Part shown: positions 31,585-41,181 of the stretch, piece after piece | How the letters are laid out: each line of letters starts with the position of its first letter | Position numbering within the stretch: position 1 is the stretch's first letter | NCBI GenBank assembly: GCA_964036045.1 | Contig: OZ038386.1 | Span: 13,985,433-14,049,432 of the forward strand | Source of the DNA: Eutreptiella sp. 'Long Island Sound 2002' | Taxonomy: Eukaryota > Euglenozoa > Euglenophyceae > Eutreptiales > Eutreptiaceae | DNA: 64,000 nucleotides | Reading direction: 5' to 3' | The notes under the pieces: model-generated | Database searches by the model: none | Told to the model about the DNA's origin: nothing | What the model saw: the letters and a program-made list of their open reading frames with translations, nothing else | Program-made: the position numbers and the translations under genes

Positions 31585-32762
31585 CGGGTCCTAGTGGGGG
31601 GCCCTCCAAGACGCACCTCCTGCCTGGTGGCGGAGTCCCCCGGGTTCACAGAGCTCGGAGCCCCGTCCTTCCCCGGCGTCCCCGTTTCGCCACTCCCCGG
31701 TCAGTGCATCAATTCGCAGCCGTTGCCGCGGGCGCTTACCCACTGCGTCGCCCCCCTAATGCGTGGTCGCCCGGGGCACCGGCGCCGCCGGGCCCGTGCT
31801 ACTGGCTTGTCGCCAGTGGGACCCCCTTGGGCTGGCGCGGTGGCTGCCTAGCCTAGGGGTTGGGGCGTGGCGCTGTGCGCCACTACTGCCTTGGCGGGTG
31901 CAGTGTCCCGTCTGTGTGTGCGCGGCGCTCGCGGCCGGTTCGGGGGGGTTCGGGCCGGTACCTGGTGTTGTGTTTCCCCTTCTTCCCCCTTCCCGCCCCG
32001 CGTATCCCGCGTTGCGTGTGGCGGGCCGTCCCGTCCGGGTGTCCCTTATCCTCGCTCGCTGGTACGCCATTCCATGTGGTCTGTGCGTTCCGCGCGCTCG
32101 GTCCGGTTGCCCTTCTGGTGGTCCCCGCGTGTCCTTTTCGTGTGTGTGCGCTCGCGCTCTCGCGGTGTCCGCTCCCCGCTGGGTGGTGTGGCGCGCGCAT
32201 CTCGCGTGGTCCCGGCACTGGGCGCTGGTAGGGCCGTTCCATGTGGTCCGTGCCCCTCCGCGTGTCCTGCCCCGGTCCCGTGCTCCGTCTGGCGTGCTTG
32301 GGGGGGGGCGGTCCGGTCCCGGTTCCCCCCTACTTGGCTTGGGGTTGCGGGGGCGGCGGCTGGGCGTCCCCGGGGGGGTGCCTTCGTCCTTTGCGTGGGG
32401 CGTGGGGCGTTCCTCTTCCCTCATCTGCCCGTCCACTAGGTGGGCTGTCGGGGTCTGCGTTGCGGGCGTGCGGTTGTGGGGGCCCCGCTCTGTTCTCGTG
32501 GGGGGGGAGAGAGGTGTCGTCTTGGTGTCCAGGCGCCGGCCCGCCGGATTCCCATGACGAGCCTGATGCGCACGGAGCTTCGCCCTGCGGGACGCGTGGG
32601 GGGGTTGGGGTGACCGTGGCTGGAGTGGTGCTCCAATGTCCCGGTTCATGGCCCAGCTGGGCAGCCCTACCGCGGGCTTACTCTTAGTACAGGGGGAGGG
32701 GGTTGCGGGCGCGTTTGTTCTGTGACCCGGGTGCCGGTGTATCTCTGAAGGCAGCCGCCCCG

Positions 32763-32815
32763 GAGGTAGCGCGCCAGGCGCGCGCCGCGTAGGAGCTGGT
32801 TCGAACCCCGGGATC
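32763..32815 (+). other. tRNA-like segment with B-box
   Basis: ggttcgaacc (32798-32807) is a perfect Pol III B-box core. About 25-35 bp upstream, ggaggtagcgcg (32763-32774) is A-box-like. A full cloverleaf cannot be drawn. Confidence 0.3.
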
Positions 32816-33054
32816 GGTGGTCTCCCACCGATCCCTTCGAATACCGGGCGAGGCCTCCCATCGACCTGTTTGAGTACAGGTGACGGTGCGCACTGCTGCA
32901 GGGGTGGGTGATTCCCATGTCTTTTGCTTTTCTTGGGTGGGGGGTAAAACGAACGAGACCTCCACCCGATCCACCGGTATCGGTGGTGGCGCGAGTTGCT
33001 GGAGGGGGGGGTGGTTCCCACGTCGCCAACTAGAGAGCTCTACGTGCAGGGATC

Positions 33055-33128
33055 CCAGGAGCACCAACGCCCGGGATCGAACCCCCGCACTGGACGATTG
33101 AAGACCGACGCTCTCACTACTGGTCCGC
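33055..33128 (-). other. tRNA-like segment with A- and B-box
   Basis: On the minus strand AGTAGTGAGAGCG (33121-33109) matches an A-box and GGGTTCGATCCC (33084-33073) a B-box, at tRNA-like spacing. The T-arm can form three to four pairs, but the anticodon stem is not convincing. It is more likely a tRNA-derived SINE head or pseudo-tRNA than a working tRNA gene. Confidence 0.45.
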
Positions 33129-33226
33129 GGGAGTCTCTTACGCAACTGAGGGGTGTCGTCGGCTATGAATCCCGTCCTGAGGGTGGGGCTGTGCGCCGTG
33201 AAGCGTGTTGCGCGTGCCGGGAGGCC

Positions 33227-34537
33227 TCAGTCCACACGCACGGGGTCGGGACAGGGGAGGGGGCTGGGTGGGGCGCGTTGGATCGCCGACTGACGTGCAC
33301 AGGGGTAAAAGGCGGGCAGTAGCACCACCGGGTCGCCGACTGACTGTAGGGCGGGGGGTCGCTCTGCCTCTTTCCGTCCCTCTGCCTTCCCTGGGCAGGC
33401 AACAAAGCGGGCGTCACTGGCGTTGCGCTGTCCATGGGGGGCGTGGCCCCCCATACCACTCCGGTTCGTGTTCACCCAGCCTCTCCGGGTACGATCTGTG
33501 CGGCGTCCCGGTGCGCAGGCGTGGGCCCGTTTGTTCTTCGCGGCCCCCTTGTGCGGTCGGGGCTGAAGTGCCGCCCCGGGGCGGGGGGGGGTGAGGGGCG
33601 GCCCGTGGACCGCTCCCCTGGGGGCCCCGGCTGACCTGCAAACCCCCCCTCTGTCCCCTCGGAGTGGGCTGTGGTCACGGGAGGGTCTTGTGGGGCGCGG
33701 CCTCCTTCGTGTTCCGTTGTGCGCGTTGCTCCGGCACGCCGGTGTGGGTTCGTGGGGGCAGGTCCAGCCGCCGCTGCCCTTACCGTGTCGCCGTTCCTCC
33801 TGTGGGTGGGGGCGCCCCCCCGGCCCTGGGGGGGCGGAGGGCCGCGCCTGTGGCTCCTCAGCTGGGGTGGGTGCGGGGGGGGGGGGGGGGGACACCCCGC
33901 TCGCTCTCGGGCCTGTGTGGGAGGGGGGGGGGGGGGGGAGTGGGGGGGTCCATTGTGCCCAAGAGGCTGGTCGATTATAGGTGGGTACCTCACCTGGACC
34001 ACCCATCTCAATGTCGTCAATGTCGGCTTCGATGGTCTCGAATGTGGGACATTGGTAAGGGATGTGGGTACCTGCCAGCTCCGTAAGGTCCACCGGAGCG
34101 TTGCCATCGCCGTAGGCTGGGAGATTCCAGCTGCTTGATGGCCAATTTCGACTGGGATCTTGATGGTAATCTGGGCCTACACAGCTGCTGATTTGTGCCC
34201 TTCTTGGGCAGCTTGGGCTTGCGCAAGGCATTCCTCTCAAGGCCTCGTTCGCACAGCACCACGGCAGCGTAATTGTTACGTCTCCAGGAGCGGCGGGGTC
34301 TACGGGGCCGTACTGGGGAGCTAGCTGTGGTTGGGACACCAAAGGAACAACATTCAGGTAGCCTCTGCTACCATGAAAGTGCTGCCCTGGGTCGTTGATG
34401 GTGCCGGAGGGCTCGGGGCCGGCAAGACCAGTGGGGCAGGCACGCGAGGAGTCTCCCTGAACGCTGCTATTGGGGGTAGAACCGGATACTCGGACACCAA
34501 CGGAGGCGAGAGCAGCAACAACTGAAGCAAGGTCCAT
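33227..34537 (-). CDS. gag: Element A Gag N-terminus, starting in the LTR and running into the insert
   Basis: ATG 34537 lies inside the 5' LTR, 163 bp before its end. The frame crosses the LTR/internal boundary; the primer-binding site is read as HGSRG. It continues through the 386-bp segment with PGDVTITLPW and TFETIEADIDD, and at 33950 leaves Gag for a Pro-rich frame in the GC-rich insert, ending at 33227. In copy A2 the same LTR start and primer-binding-site translation are visible, so the LTR start is a family trait. In this copy the protein is truncated by the insert. Confidence 0.65.
   Translation of the reverse strand: MDLASVVAALASVGVRVSGSTPNSSVQGDSSRACPTGLAGPEPSGTINDPGQHFHGSRGYLNVVPLVSQPQLAPQYGPVDPAAPGDVTITLPWCCANEALRGMPCASPSCPRRAQISSCVGPDYHQDPSRNWPSSSWNLPAYGDGNAPVDLTELAGTHIPYQCPTFETIEADIDDIEMGGPGEVPTYNRPASWAQWTPPLPPPPPSHTGPRASGVSPPPPPAPTPAEEPQARPSAPPGPGGRPHPQEERRHGKGSGGWTCPHEPTPACRSNAHNGTRRRPRPTRPSRDHSPLRGDRGGVCRSAGAPRGAVHGPPLTPPRPGAALQPRPHKGAAKNKRAHACAPGRRTDRTRRGWVNTNRSGMGGHAPHGQRNASDARFVACPGKAEGRKEAERPPALQSVGDPVVLLPAFYPCARQSAIQRAPPSPLPCPDPVRVD
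33950..34335. repeat. 386-bp direct duplication in A gag, outer copy
   Basis: Same sequence as 31111-31496, offset 2839 bp. This copy is contiguous with the LTR and primer-binding site. Confidence 0.85.
34359..34373 (-). other. tRNA primer-binding site of element A
   Basis: The minus strand reads TGGTAGCAGAGGCTA immediately after the LTR end CACTTTCA. It matches the sites of D2 and A2, and resembles initiator tRNA-Met complements. Confidence 0.8.
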
Positions 34538-34905
34538 GCTGATTGTTATCCGGCAGAAAATCCCAGTCTATGAAGAAAATTGACGCGGATTATTCTAAAT
34601 ACATCTGAGTGTCCAAAACTGTCTGAAAAGATTTAAATAATCCGATTATGTAAAAATGTTTGGCCGATCTGGCCCGCGAGCGCGCGTCAGCGGCAAATGG
34701 CGATTCCAGCTAAAATAGCGGAACGCGGCGGATTTACGGGGAATGGACCGCGGAATCAAATCCGGCATATCAGAAATATATAGGAAATATCCTGAGACTG
34801 AGCTGCGAGGCGGCGATTCCGCCGAAGCAAAGAAAATGACCAAAATGTAGCCAATCTGGACAGAATGTCTGAAAATCTGAGCAGATGGGGCTAGCCGCAC
34901 TTACT
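34374..34905 (-). repeat. 5' LTR of element A
   Basis: 532 bp, pairing with 18811-19342. The outer end abuts TSD accagg at 34906-34911. Confidence 0.9.
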
Positions 34906-37900
34906 ACCAGGACGCCTGTCGATGCCTGGACAGGACATCCTTGTGGTGCCGCTCCACCCATAGGGTGTCTTGGAGAGCATATTTTTGGACTTTTCCCTGC
35001 TTGAAGTACTTGGCCCTCTTCTCATGCTCGTCCTGAAGTGCTTTGCACACCTTGGCCGCCGTGTCGTCCGCCTCAGCCATCATAGCGTTCGCATCCCGGG
35101 CCACTTTGCCATGGTTCAACCACGGGAGAGTGCGTGACACTCGATCCCGTAGGAACAGGATACGATGGGGCGACTGTCCAGTGGGCCCCGGAAGGTCATG
35201 GTACGCCTGGAGTACTCTCCACAGCGAATTATACCAGTTACGGCCCGGTTCGTCAATGTGCAGCTGGTGGAACTTCTCGAACATCTGCCGCCCGGCCACC
35301 TCAGCCCGGCCATTCGACCGGCTGTGGTACGCCACAGTCTTGGCTTGCCGAATCCCCATGTGCTTGCACATCATCTTGAACCACGTCCCCACGAATTGAC
35401 TGCCCCGTTCGCTGCAGATGACAGCCGGGACATCAAAAATCGTCAGCCAATGCCTGATCATGGCGTTGGCGACGGTTCTGGCCTGCAGACCCACTCCATG
35501 CTTGTCCTTCTTGTCTTTCTTCTTGGACTTCTTGCTGGGGACTGCAACAATATACCCGCTGTGCCTGTCCACTGCCAGGATGACACAATCATGGGTCTCT
35601 CCTTCCACGGTGACCTCCGGCATGGCGAACACATCCATGGCCACTGACCGCATAGGGGCCTCCAGTATGGCCGTATACACCGGGTTGCCCGCCTTGGAGT
35701 GGTTGGGGCTCTTCGTGGCCCGACACACGGCGCAGTCGCTGCAGTACTTGTCCAGGATGGCGTAGTACCCCGGTGGGAACTTGAAGCGCCACTCCAGGTC
35801 CTGCTGCATCTTGTCCCGACGGGGATGCATGAGCTGGGCGTTATGCCAGTGGTCAATGAGCTCCTCCATTCGGTTATCAGGGACCAATAGCTTGTCCTTG
35901 AGGAATAGCTTATCCCCATCCTCGGTCAAGCCCTCAGGCCATTCGTCGTCCGACGGGGCGCTCACGGCATTCCAGTACCTGCTCCAGTGGTCGGATGCCG
36001 CATAGTCATCCGACCAGTCTTCTGTGAGCACCGACCTGACTAGCTCTACGGGGGCCACCATCCATTGCTCGAGGGTTTCCTCTCGAATAGCTTGGACTCG
36101 GGCGCCCCGGAACTTGGCCAGGTCTGTACGGTTTGCCATCACCACAAAGCACTTGACCCCCTCTTGCTCCATGGCCTTCTCCATCTCGATGATGCGCTTG
36201 GCCTCCTCGGTCTCCTCGGCGTCCCCATGGCTGGATATGTCCATCCACGCTTTGCCCGCGGGGTAGGCCCATCGACTGAGGCAATCTGCCACAGTGTTGT
36301 CCTTCCCCGGGACATACACGACGCTGAGGTCGAACTTGGCGAACGTCTCGTGCCACCGGGCCCTCCTTGCCGCCGGTCTCGAGGGGGTGTCGACGTGCTC
36401 CTTGTGCCAGCTCTGTAAGGACTGATGGTCCGTACAAACCACCACCGGTTGCAATCCGATGTGGCCAGACCACTTGCTGAGCGCACAAACAATGGCGTAC
36501 GTCTCCTTCTCCCTAGCGGTCCAGGTTCGACGTTGACCCTCGGCCAGGATCCGACTCCAAAACGCCACGGGTACGTGCGACCCGTCGTCCCGGACCTGCT
36601 CGAGGACTGCCCCTACAGCATAGTCCGAGGCATCCGTCCGTAGCACGAATCCCTTGTCCGGGTCCACCAGGAATAACCCCAGCTGCCCCAGGAGTCGCTC
36701 CTTCAGGCGGCTGAACGCATCTTCGACCTCAGGGGTCCAGGCAAGCTTCTTCTTGCTCCCCTTCCGGCCATCGAGCTTGCCTACCTGCAGCATCTTGTGC
36801 AGCGGCCCCGACAGTTCTGCATACATCCGGACATAGCCCGAATAGTAATTACAGAACCCCATGAAGGATCGGAGTTCGCTGATGGTCTGGGGCTTCTCCC
36901 AGTGGTGCAGGGACGCCAGTTTCCCAGGCATGGGACGGCGTTGCCCGTGACCAACCACGTGACCCGCGAACTCCACTTCCTTCACGAAGAGCGAGGCTTT
37001 GGTGGGCTTGCACACAATGTTGTGCTTGTCCAGCTCGCTGAGCACTCGGCGCAGATCCTTCTCATGCGCTTCGATGAGCTCGTCCTCAGTCATGTCCTCC
37101 GTGCCGGACCCGATGATGATGTCATCCACAAAGGGGTCGGCACAGTCGCGGACAGGACCGAGTAGGTCCTCCATCATGCGCTGGAAAGCGGCGTTGCCAT
37201 TCTTGGCGCCCATAGGCACCACTTTCCACTGCATGGGCCCCAGCGGCGTCGACATCGCTGTGCAGGGCCTGGAGTCCGGGTGTAGCGGCATCTGGTGATA
37301 GCCGTGTTTCAGGTCTAACACCGTAAAGGTCCGCTTTTTCTGTTGCTTTGGGAGGATGGTGTCGATCAGAGGAAGCGAGTACGAGTCGTGCTCGGTTTGC
37401 TCGTTCAAACCCCTGTAATCCACCACCAACCTCCACTCGCCCTTCTCCTTCTTGGGCACGATAAAGGCCCGGCTGGCCCACTCACTGTCGGAGGGGTCGA
37501 TCCAGCCCCGCTCAATAAACTCGGCCAACAACTTCTTCATGGCCTCGGCCCGATCGCCCTGAAGTTGGTACTCCCGATGACGATAGATCTTGGGGTTCGG
37601 CTTCAGCTTGATCTTCGCTGTGCCAAACCTCCCACGATCTGGAGGGTTCTTGTTGGCGACGCCACTGAATAGCCGCGGATAGGCATTGATCAGCCTCTCC
37701 TTCAGCTCGGCGACCTTCGGGTTCTCCTGGGCCTCTTCAGCCGCTTGCTTCGGTATCAATACAACCGACCGCACTGCGGTATAGGCCTCTTCCGGGTCCG
37801 AGTCCGACTTCTCCTCGTCCGATATGCCGTCTTCATCGTCGTGGGGAACTCTTCCCACCGATAATCTTAGGAAATTTGCGGCATCGGCCTGGTTCTTGTT

Positions 37901-37912
37901 CGCTACTGGCCC
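34904..37912 (-). pseudogene. pol: Element D Pol: RT, RNase H and integrase core, cut by element A
   Basis: The frame opens after TAG at 37913-37915 and overlaps the protease frame by about 80 nt; pol is in the +1 frame relative to it. Reverse transcriptase has VLDLKHGYHQMPL and FVDDIIIG in place of YxDD. RNase H has RTDASDYAVGAVL and TDHQSLQSWH. The integrase zinc region is HNAQLMH...CSDCAVC. The core has MDVFAM, then ICSERGSQF where other families have SDxG, so the second catalytic Asp is Glu here, then NGRAE with the catalytic Glu. The last D codon is interrupted at 34906 by the insertion of element A, and the tail continues at 18810. The split and the Asp-to-Glu change make this copy inactive in its present form. 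Confidence 0.85.
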
Positions 37913-39557
37913 CTATTCTTGGAAAATCCCATGTCGGCGCGTCCGACCCAACCAGACCATCATATTGGTCCGCGATGTGATCCATGACCCTCGCCACGAA
38001 CTCATCCTTCTCGTACTTGCCGTTCACCAACATCTTGTCATCCCACCAATGCGGAGATGTGACCATGTCCCGCTTCTTCTTGGCTGCCACTCGGTCGTGC
38101 ATCCCCATCCGCATGTAGTTGACAACCTGGTCGATCTCAGAGTGGGACAGGATGTCAATGCCATCAATTGGCTGATCCGTCCCCTCCTTGGGCTCAAACA
38201 TGACCCGCATGGGCACCGCCTCAACCCTACGGATGAATGCTTCATCACCCGTGGGCTGGGCTTGCGCCCCATCCACCAGGAAAGCCTTGGTACCCCACGC
38301 TTGACCCGGGGAGGGCATTGATAAGCCCTTGGCGTCGATAAACAACACCTCCTCTGGCCCGAATGACGTCTCATTCAGGGTGATGGAATCCAGCGTCGAC
38401 TTGAGACCTTCCAGCGGACATGGGGTGGATCCTATGCCGGTTATGACCAGGATCCCCTTCGCCCTATCCGCGACGATCTTCTGCACCGTACGTCTGGTAT
38501 TTTCCAGGGAGCCATGCCAATACATGGGCCCCCACTCCTTCAAACCCCAATGCCTGTGCCAGGCTGAGTCTCCTCGATGCCAATGCCTCCTACACTTCCT
38601 CAAAAGTGGGGCATCCTGGGAAGCGAAGACGTCCGTCTCGGGCGCTTCGGCTCTGAGCGTCTGGATCATCCTGGCATACACCTGCGGCGCCATACCATAC
38701 TCCGTGAGCTGAACTCCGCGGTCTTCTCCGGACTTGGCACCCACAGCTTGCAGCGCTTGGACGATCCGATCCTCTTCCTCAGCATTCCATTGGGATGATC
38801 CGCATGCATAGTCCGTGGACAGCCATGTAAGGCATTCATCATCCTCCCGGACCAGCGTTGCACGATGGGGAAGGGCTCCAATGGCATTTCCCAACTTGAA
38901 GTCATACCCCATGATCATATCCCAATCAGTAATGTCGGCCACATAGAAGTTCCCGGATAGAGTGCTTCTCTTCGCCAAATCAGGGCAGTTCAAGCGCTCA
39001 TGCTCCCAGAATTCCATACTGATAGTGGCCTCATGGGTGCCGCCACCCATAATCTCTCCATTGGCCACCTTCAGGCGTACCGGTCTACGGCTGGGCTGCA
39101 GGGATTCCTCCTTGAACAACCCTCTCCGGACCAGGCTCACCTGGGCACCCGTACCCACCAAAACATCCACCACCAACTCCTCTTGTCCGCACCGTACACG
39201 CACCTTCAAGTGCAACTGCCGCTCGTCACCATGCGGTGTATGGACGACTCTCACGGCATGCAACTCTAGCACATCCGGGTGCATCAGGACTTCGAGGGTA
39301 TGGTCACCGATGGTGTAGATCTTGGGCTGGTCCTGCCCGTCCACGGGGCTCTCCGTGGTCGCTCCTTCTTTCTTGCCACGTCCCTTGCCCACATAAACTT
39401 CCCTTGGCAGGGCGCTCCAGGGGTTGGGAGTGGCAAAACTCAGTGGTTTTTGCTCTTCTGGAGCCTTCTTCGGCACCCGACGTGCCTTCGCTTTCTCTGG
39501 GATTCCACTGATTTTCGGAGGAGAGACCTCCGAGGTCCCACTCCCGTGGGGGCCCCT
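37833..39557 (-). CDS. Element D protease and methyltransferase-like region
   Basis: This frame follows gag after a single TAG (39558-39560) and ends at TGA 37833-37835. The retropepsin motif is present but reads VLVGTGAQVSLV. The catalytic Asp expected before TGA is Gly (codon GGT at 39155-39153), a one-base change from GAT that should abolish activity. Downstream, about 38640-38265, lies the region equivalent to the Dam-like domain of A and B. DVFAS at the start and KAFLVDG at the end are conserved, but the NPPF motif is replaced by a sequence around MYWHGS. The distal part, rich in charged residues, links to reverse transcriptase through the frameshift. Confidence 0.7.
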   Translation of the reverse strand, partial: RGPHGSGTSEVSPPKISGIPEKAKARRVPKKAPEEQKPLSFATPNPWSALPREVYVGKGRGKKEGATTESPVDGQDQPKIYTIGDHTLEVLMHPDVLELHAVRVVHTPHGDERQLHLKVRVRCGQEELVVDVLVGTGAQVSLVRRGLFKEESLQPSRRPVRLKVANGEIMGGGTHEATISMEFWEHERLNCPDLAKRSTLSGNFYVADITDWDMIMGYDFKLGNAIGALPHRATLVREDDECLTWLSTDYACGSSQWNAEEEDRIVQALQAVGAKSGEDRGVQLTEYGMAPQVYARMIQTLRAEAPETDVFASQDAPLLRKCRRHWHRGDSAWHRHWGLKEWGPMYWHGSLENTRRTVQKIVADRAKGILVITGIGSTPCPLEGLKSTLDSITLNETSFGPEEVLFIDAKGLSMPSPGQAWGTKAFLVDGAQAQPTGDEAFIRRVEAVPMRVMFEPKEGTDQPIDGIDILSHSEIDQVVNYMRMGMHDRVAAKKKRDMVTSPHWWDDKMLVNGKYEKDEFVARVMDHIADQYDGLVGSDAPTWDFPRIGASSEQEPGRCRKFPKIIGGKSSPRR

Positions 39558-40133
39558 CTAGACCTGGCCTGCCGCAGCTCCCTCCTGCTGCGATCCGCTC
39601 AGACTTTGTCCACCACGTTGCTGGGCTTTGAGTTCCTCCAACGTCCTCAACATATCCTCAGCAACCTCCTCGATCGACCTCACGCGTCGGTCAGGGCCGG
39701 GTCCCCCACCATAGCCTTTTCCTCCGCCTTTCCCTTGGCCCTTTCCTTGGCCTTTTCCACCGTCTCCGCCCTTTGCCTTCCAATCGGCAATTCGTTGCTC
39801 CTTGGGCTTCTTGTCGGGATGGGCGGCGAAGTAGGTCTTCTTGTCATCCTCATACACCTTGCAATACCGGTGGTCATGTGCATGGTTGTTCCACTTGCCG
39901 TAACAGACCCTGCTGTACCCCTTCCACCATTTCCCGTCACTCCTAGGGTCTTGTTTCTCACCAGGTTCTGCATGATCTTGCCCGATCCTGCACAATTTCC
40001 CACAAAAAATAGAAAAATATGGCTCCTTCACACAGCTCCTGATCCCTTGCAATACCCAACTCCCAAGTACAATCCAAATCCAATTCACACTGTTGGCTTC
40101 CAAGGGTGTTTGAGGTCTCGCGTTGACACTCAA
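39558..40133 (-). CDS. gag: Element D Gag C-terminus fused to LTR sequence
   Basis: Residues from 40133 to 39908 are LTR-encoded. From 39907 on, true Gag follows, with VCYGKWNNHAHDHRYCKVY, a Cys/His cluster that may bind zinc, and a Lys/Gly-rich tail (GKGQGKGQGKGGGKG) typical of nucleocapsid. It ends at TAG, after which the protease frame continues in phase. The deletion that joined LTR to Gag removed the primer-binding site and most of Gag. Confidence 0.6.
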   Translation of the reverse strand: MSVNARPQTPLEANSVNWIWIVLGSWVLQGIRSCVKEPYFSIFCGKLCRIGQDHAEPGEKQDPRSDGKWWKGYSRVCYGKWNNHAHDHRYCKVYEDDKKTYFAAHPDKKPKEQRIADWKAKGGDGGKGQGKGQGKGGGKGYGGGPGPDRRVRSIEEVAEDMLRTLEELKAQQRGGQSLSGSQQEGAAAGQV

Positions 40134-41181
40134 CAGCTCCTTTCAGTACGCCGGTCGTCTTGCGGTGCACACGGAGACACGGGCGTTGGGCATGTACAAG
40201 AATTGCACCAAAAGAGAAGCCCTGATATTGGCATATGAACACATATCAAGCATAATTGGGGAAAGATGGAAACATACACAATCACAGCCATAGACCCCTC
40301 ATTCCCTGGACTCAGGACCTTCCCTTGACTCGCCCACATGATGCCCTGAACCAAGTCAAATAAGATGGCTAAATGCCATGTGTCAAAAGTCACTACACGA
40401 ACCCCAAAAATGTGTTCCCTCCCAAGCCTCTAAATCCTAGCCCAATAGGGGAGGTGGCGTGTCATGGCCTAGAGTAGCACTCAGGACCATGCCCTACCCT
40501 GACATAACCTTGGTTGGACTTGGAGTCGATTGGGCTTGGAGAACTGCCCCATGAAGATGACCTCATAACCTGCAAAATCAGGCAAATCACACCATAGTGC
40601 CCAAAATTCAATTATATACTCAAAAATGCATACGGCAAATATTCAAATGCTCCATGCATGTGTCAAACCAGAAAGTAATATACAAGGGCGATATAAACCA
40701 AAGGTCCATGCCCAAGAATATTCCATCATTGGCTCCGAAACCCCTCCGGTTATGTACATGACATGCTTCACAAGTCAACTCATGAATCTGAGACCTAATT
40801 TTGTGAGGCCTCGTGTGCCACGCCAAAGTGACCACGTGATCCGGCATATGGTGAGGTGCAACACCGAAGCATATGCCAACATATAAGCAACATACGATAG
40901 TTCACGGATCCCTAGGCACTTTACTGTTAGCCAACCAGTTGAGCACATAAAATACAAAAATGAGCATAAAATGAGGTCAAAAACATGCAAATAATGCCAA
41001 ATTAAAGATAATCACAATAGTATATAACTTCGCTCACCCATGGTATCAACATATGATTCAAAACACAATTGCTTGGGACCATTTGCAAACAATCCCCCCA
41101 CTTGGATCCCCACATGGACGCATAGGGACACCTTTGAACCTCCTGCCAACATGCACCATGAAAATGGGAAAATTGATAGTG
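39908..41181 (-). repeat. LTR sequence of element D, 5' side
   Basis: Repeats 15414-16688 at about 99 percent identity. On the minus strand it should be the 5' LTR, but its last 25 bp and the primer-binding site are deleted at the joint with gag. Confidence 0.75.

Larger units (their letters stand above)
31497..33949. other. GC-rich insert within A gag, no gene
   Basis: This 2.45-kb block has a base composition unlike the rest of A and resembles the G-rich DNA near 43 kb and 60 kb. Long open frames on both strands result from its high GC content, and none shows a domain. It contains two tRNA-like promoter segments (listed separately) and long G-runs at about 33878-33940. It is bracketed by the 386-bp duplication rather than by short TSDs or terminal repeats. 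Confidence 0.6.
18811..34905 (-). mobile_element. Element A: complete young chromodomain Ty3/gypsy retrotransposon
   Basis: Two LTRs of 532 bp (18811-19342 and 34374-34905) differ at only about two positions. They flank, on the minus strand, the primer-binding site, gag, nucleocapsid, protease, methyltransferase-like domain, reverse transcriptase, RNase H, integrase, chromodomain, a 4.1-kb 3' region and a polypurine tract. The 6-bp TSD accagg lies at 18805-18810 and 34906-34911. The target was the integrase region of element D. Inside A are the small LTR element E (20310-22773) and a 2.45-kb GC-rich insert with a 386-bp duplication in gag. The near-identical LTRs indicate a recent insertion. 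Confidence 0.9.
18389..41181 (-). mobile_element. Element D: chromodomain Ty3/gypsy retrotransposon, interrupted by element A
   Basis: On the minus strand the order is LTR sequence (41181-39908), gag C-terminus, protease plus methyltransferase-like domain, reverse transcriptase, RNase H, integrase. It is interrupted at 34905, then integrase C-terminus and chromodomain follow at 18810-18389. Removing 18811-34905 together with one copy of accagg makes the reading frame continuous across the junction. The 5' part is damaged: the LTR is joined to gag at 39907, and the primer-binding site and gag N-terminus are missing. A 3' LTR in the expected place is not certain; the D2 LTR at 16688-15388 may be it, with repeat F between. 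Protease and integrase active-site changes also suggest an old copy. Confidence 0.75.

Noticed and set aside
31756-33021. Minus-strand frame of 421 codons
   Set aside because: It lies in the GC-rich insert, where open frames occur on both strands, and it is Pro/Arg/Thr-rich with no domain.
33055-33128. Functional tRNA gene
   Set aside because: A- and B-box are good, but anticodon and acceptor stems do not form; called tRNA-like only.
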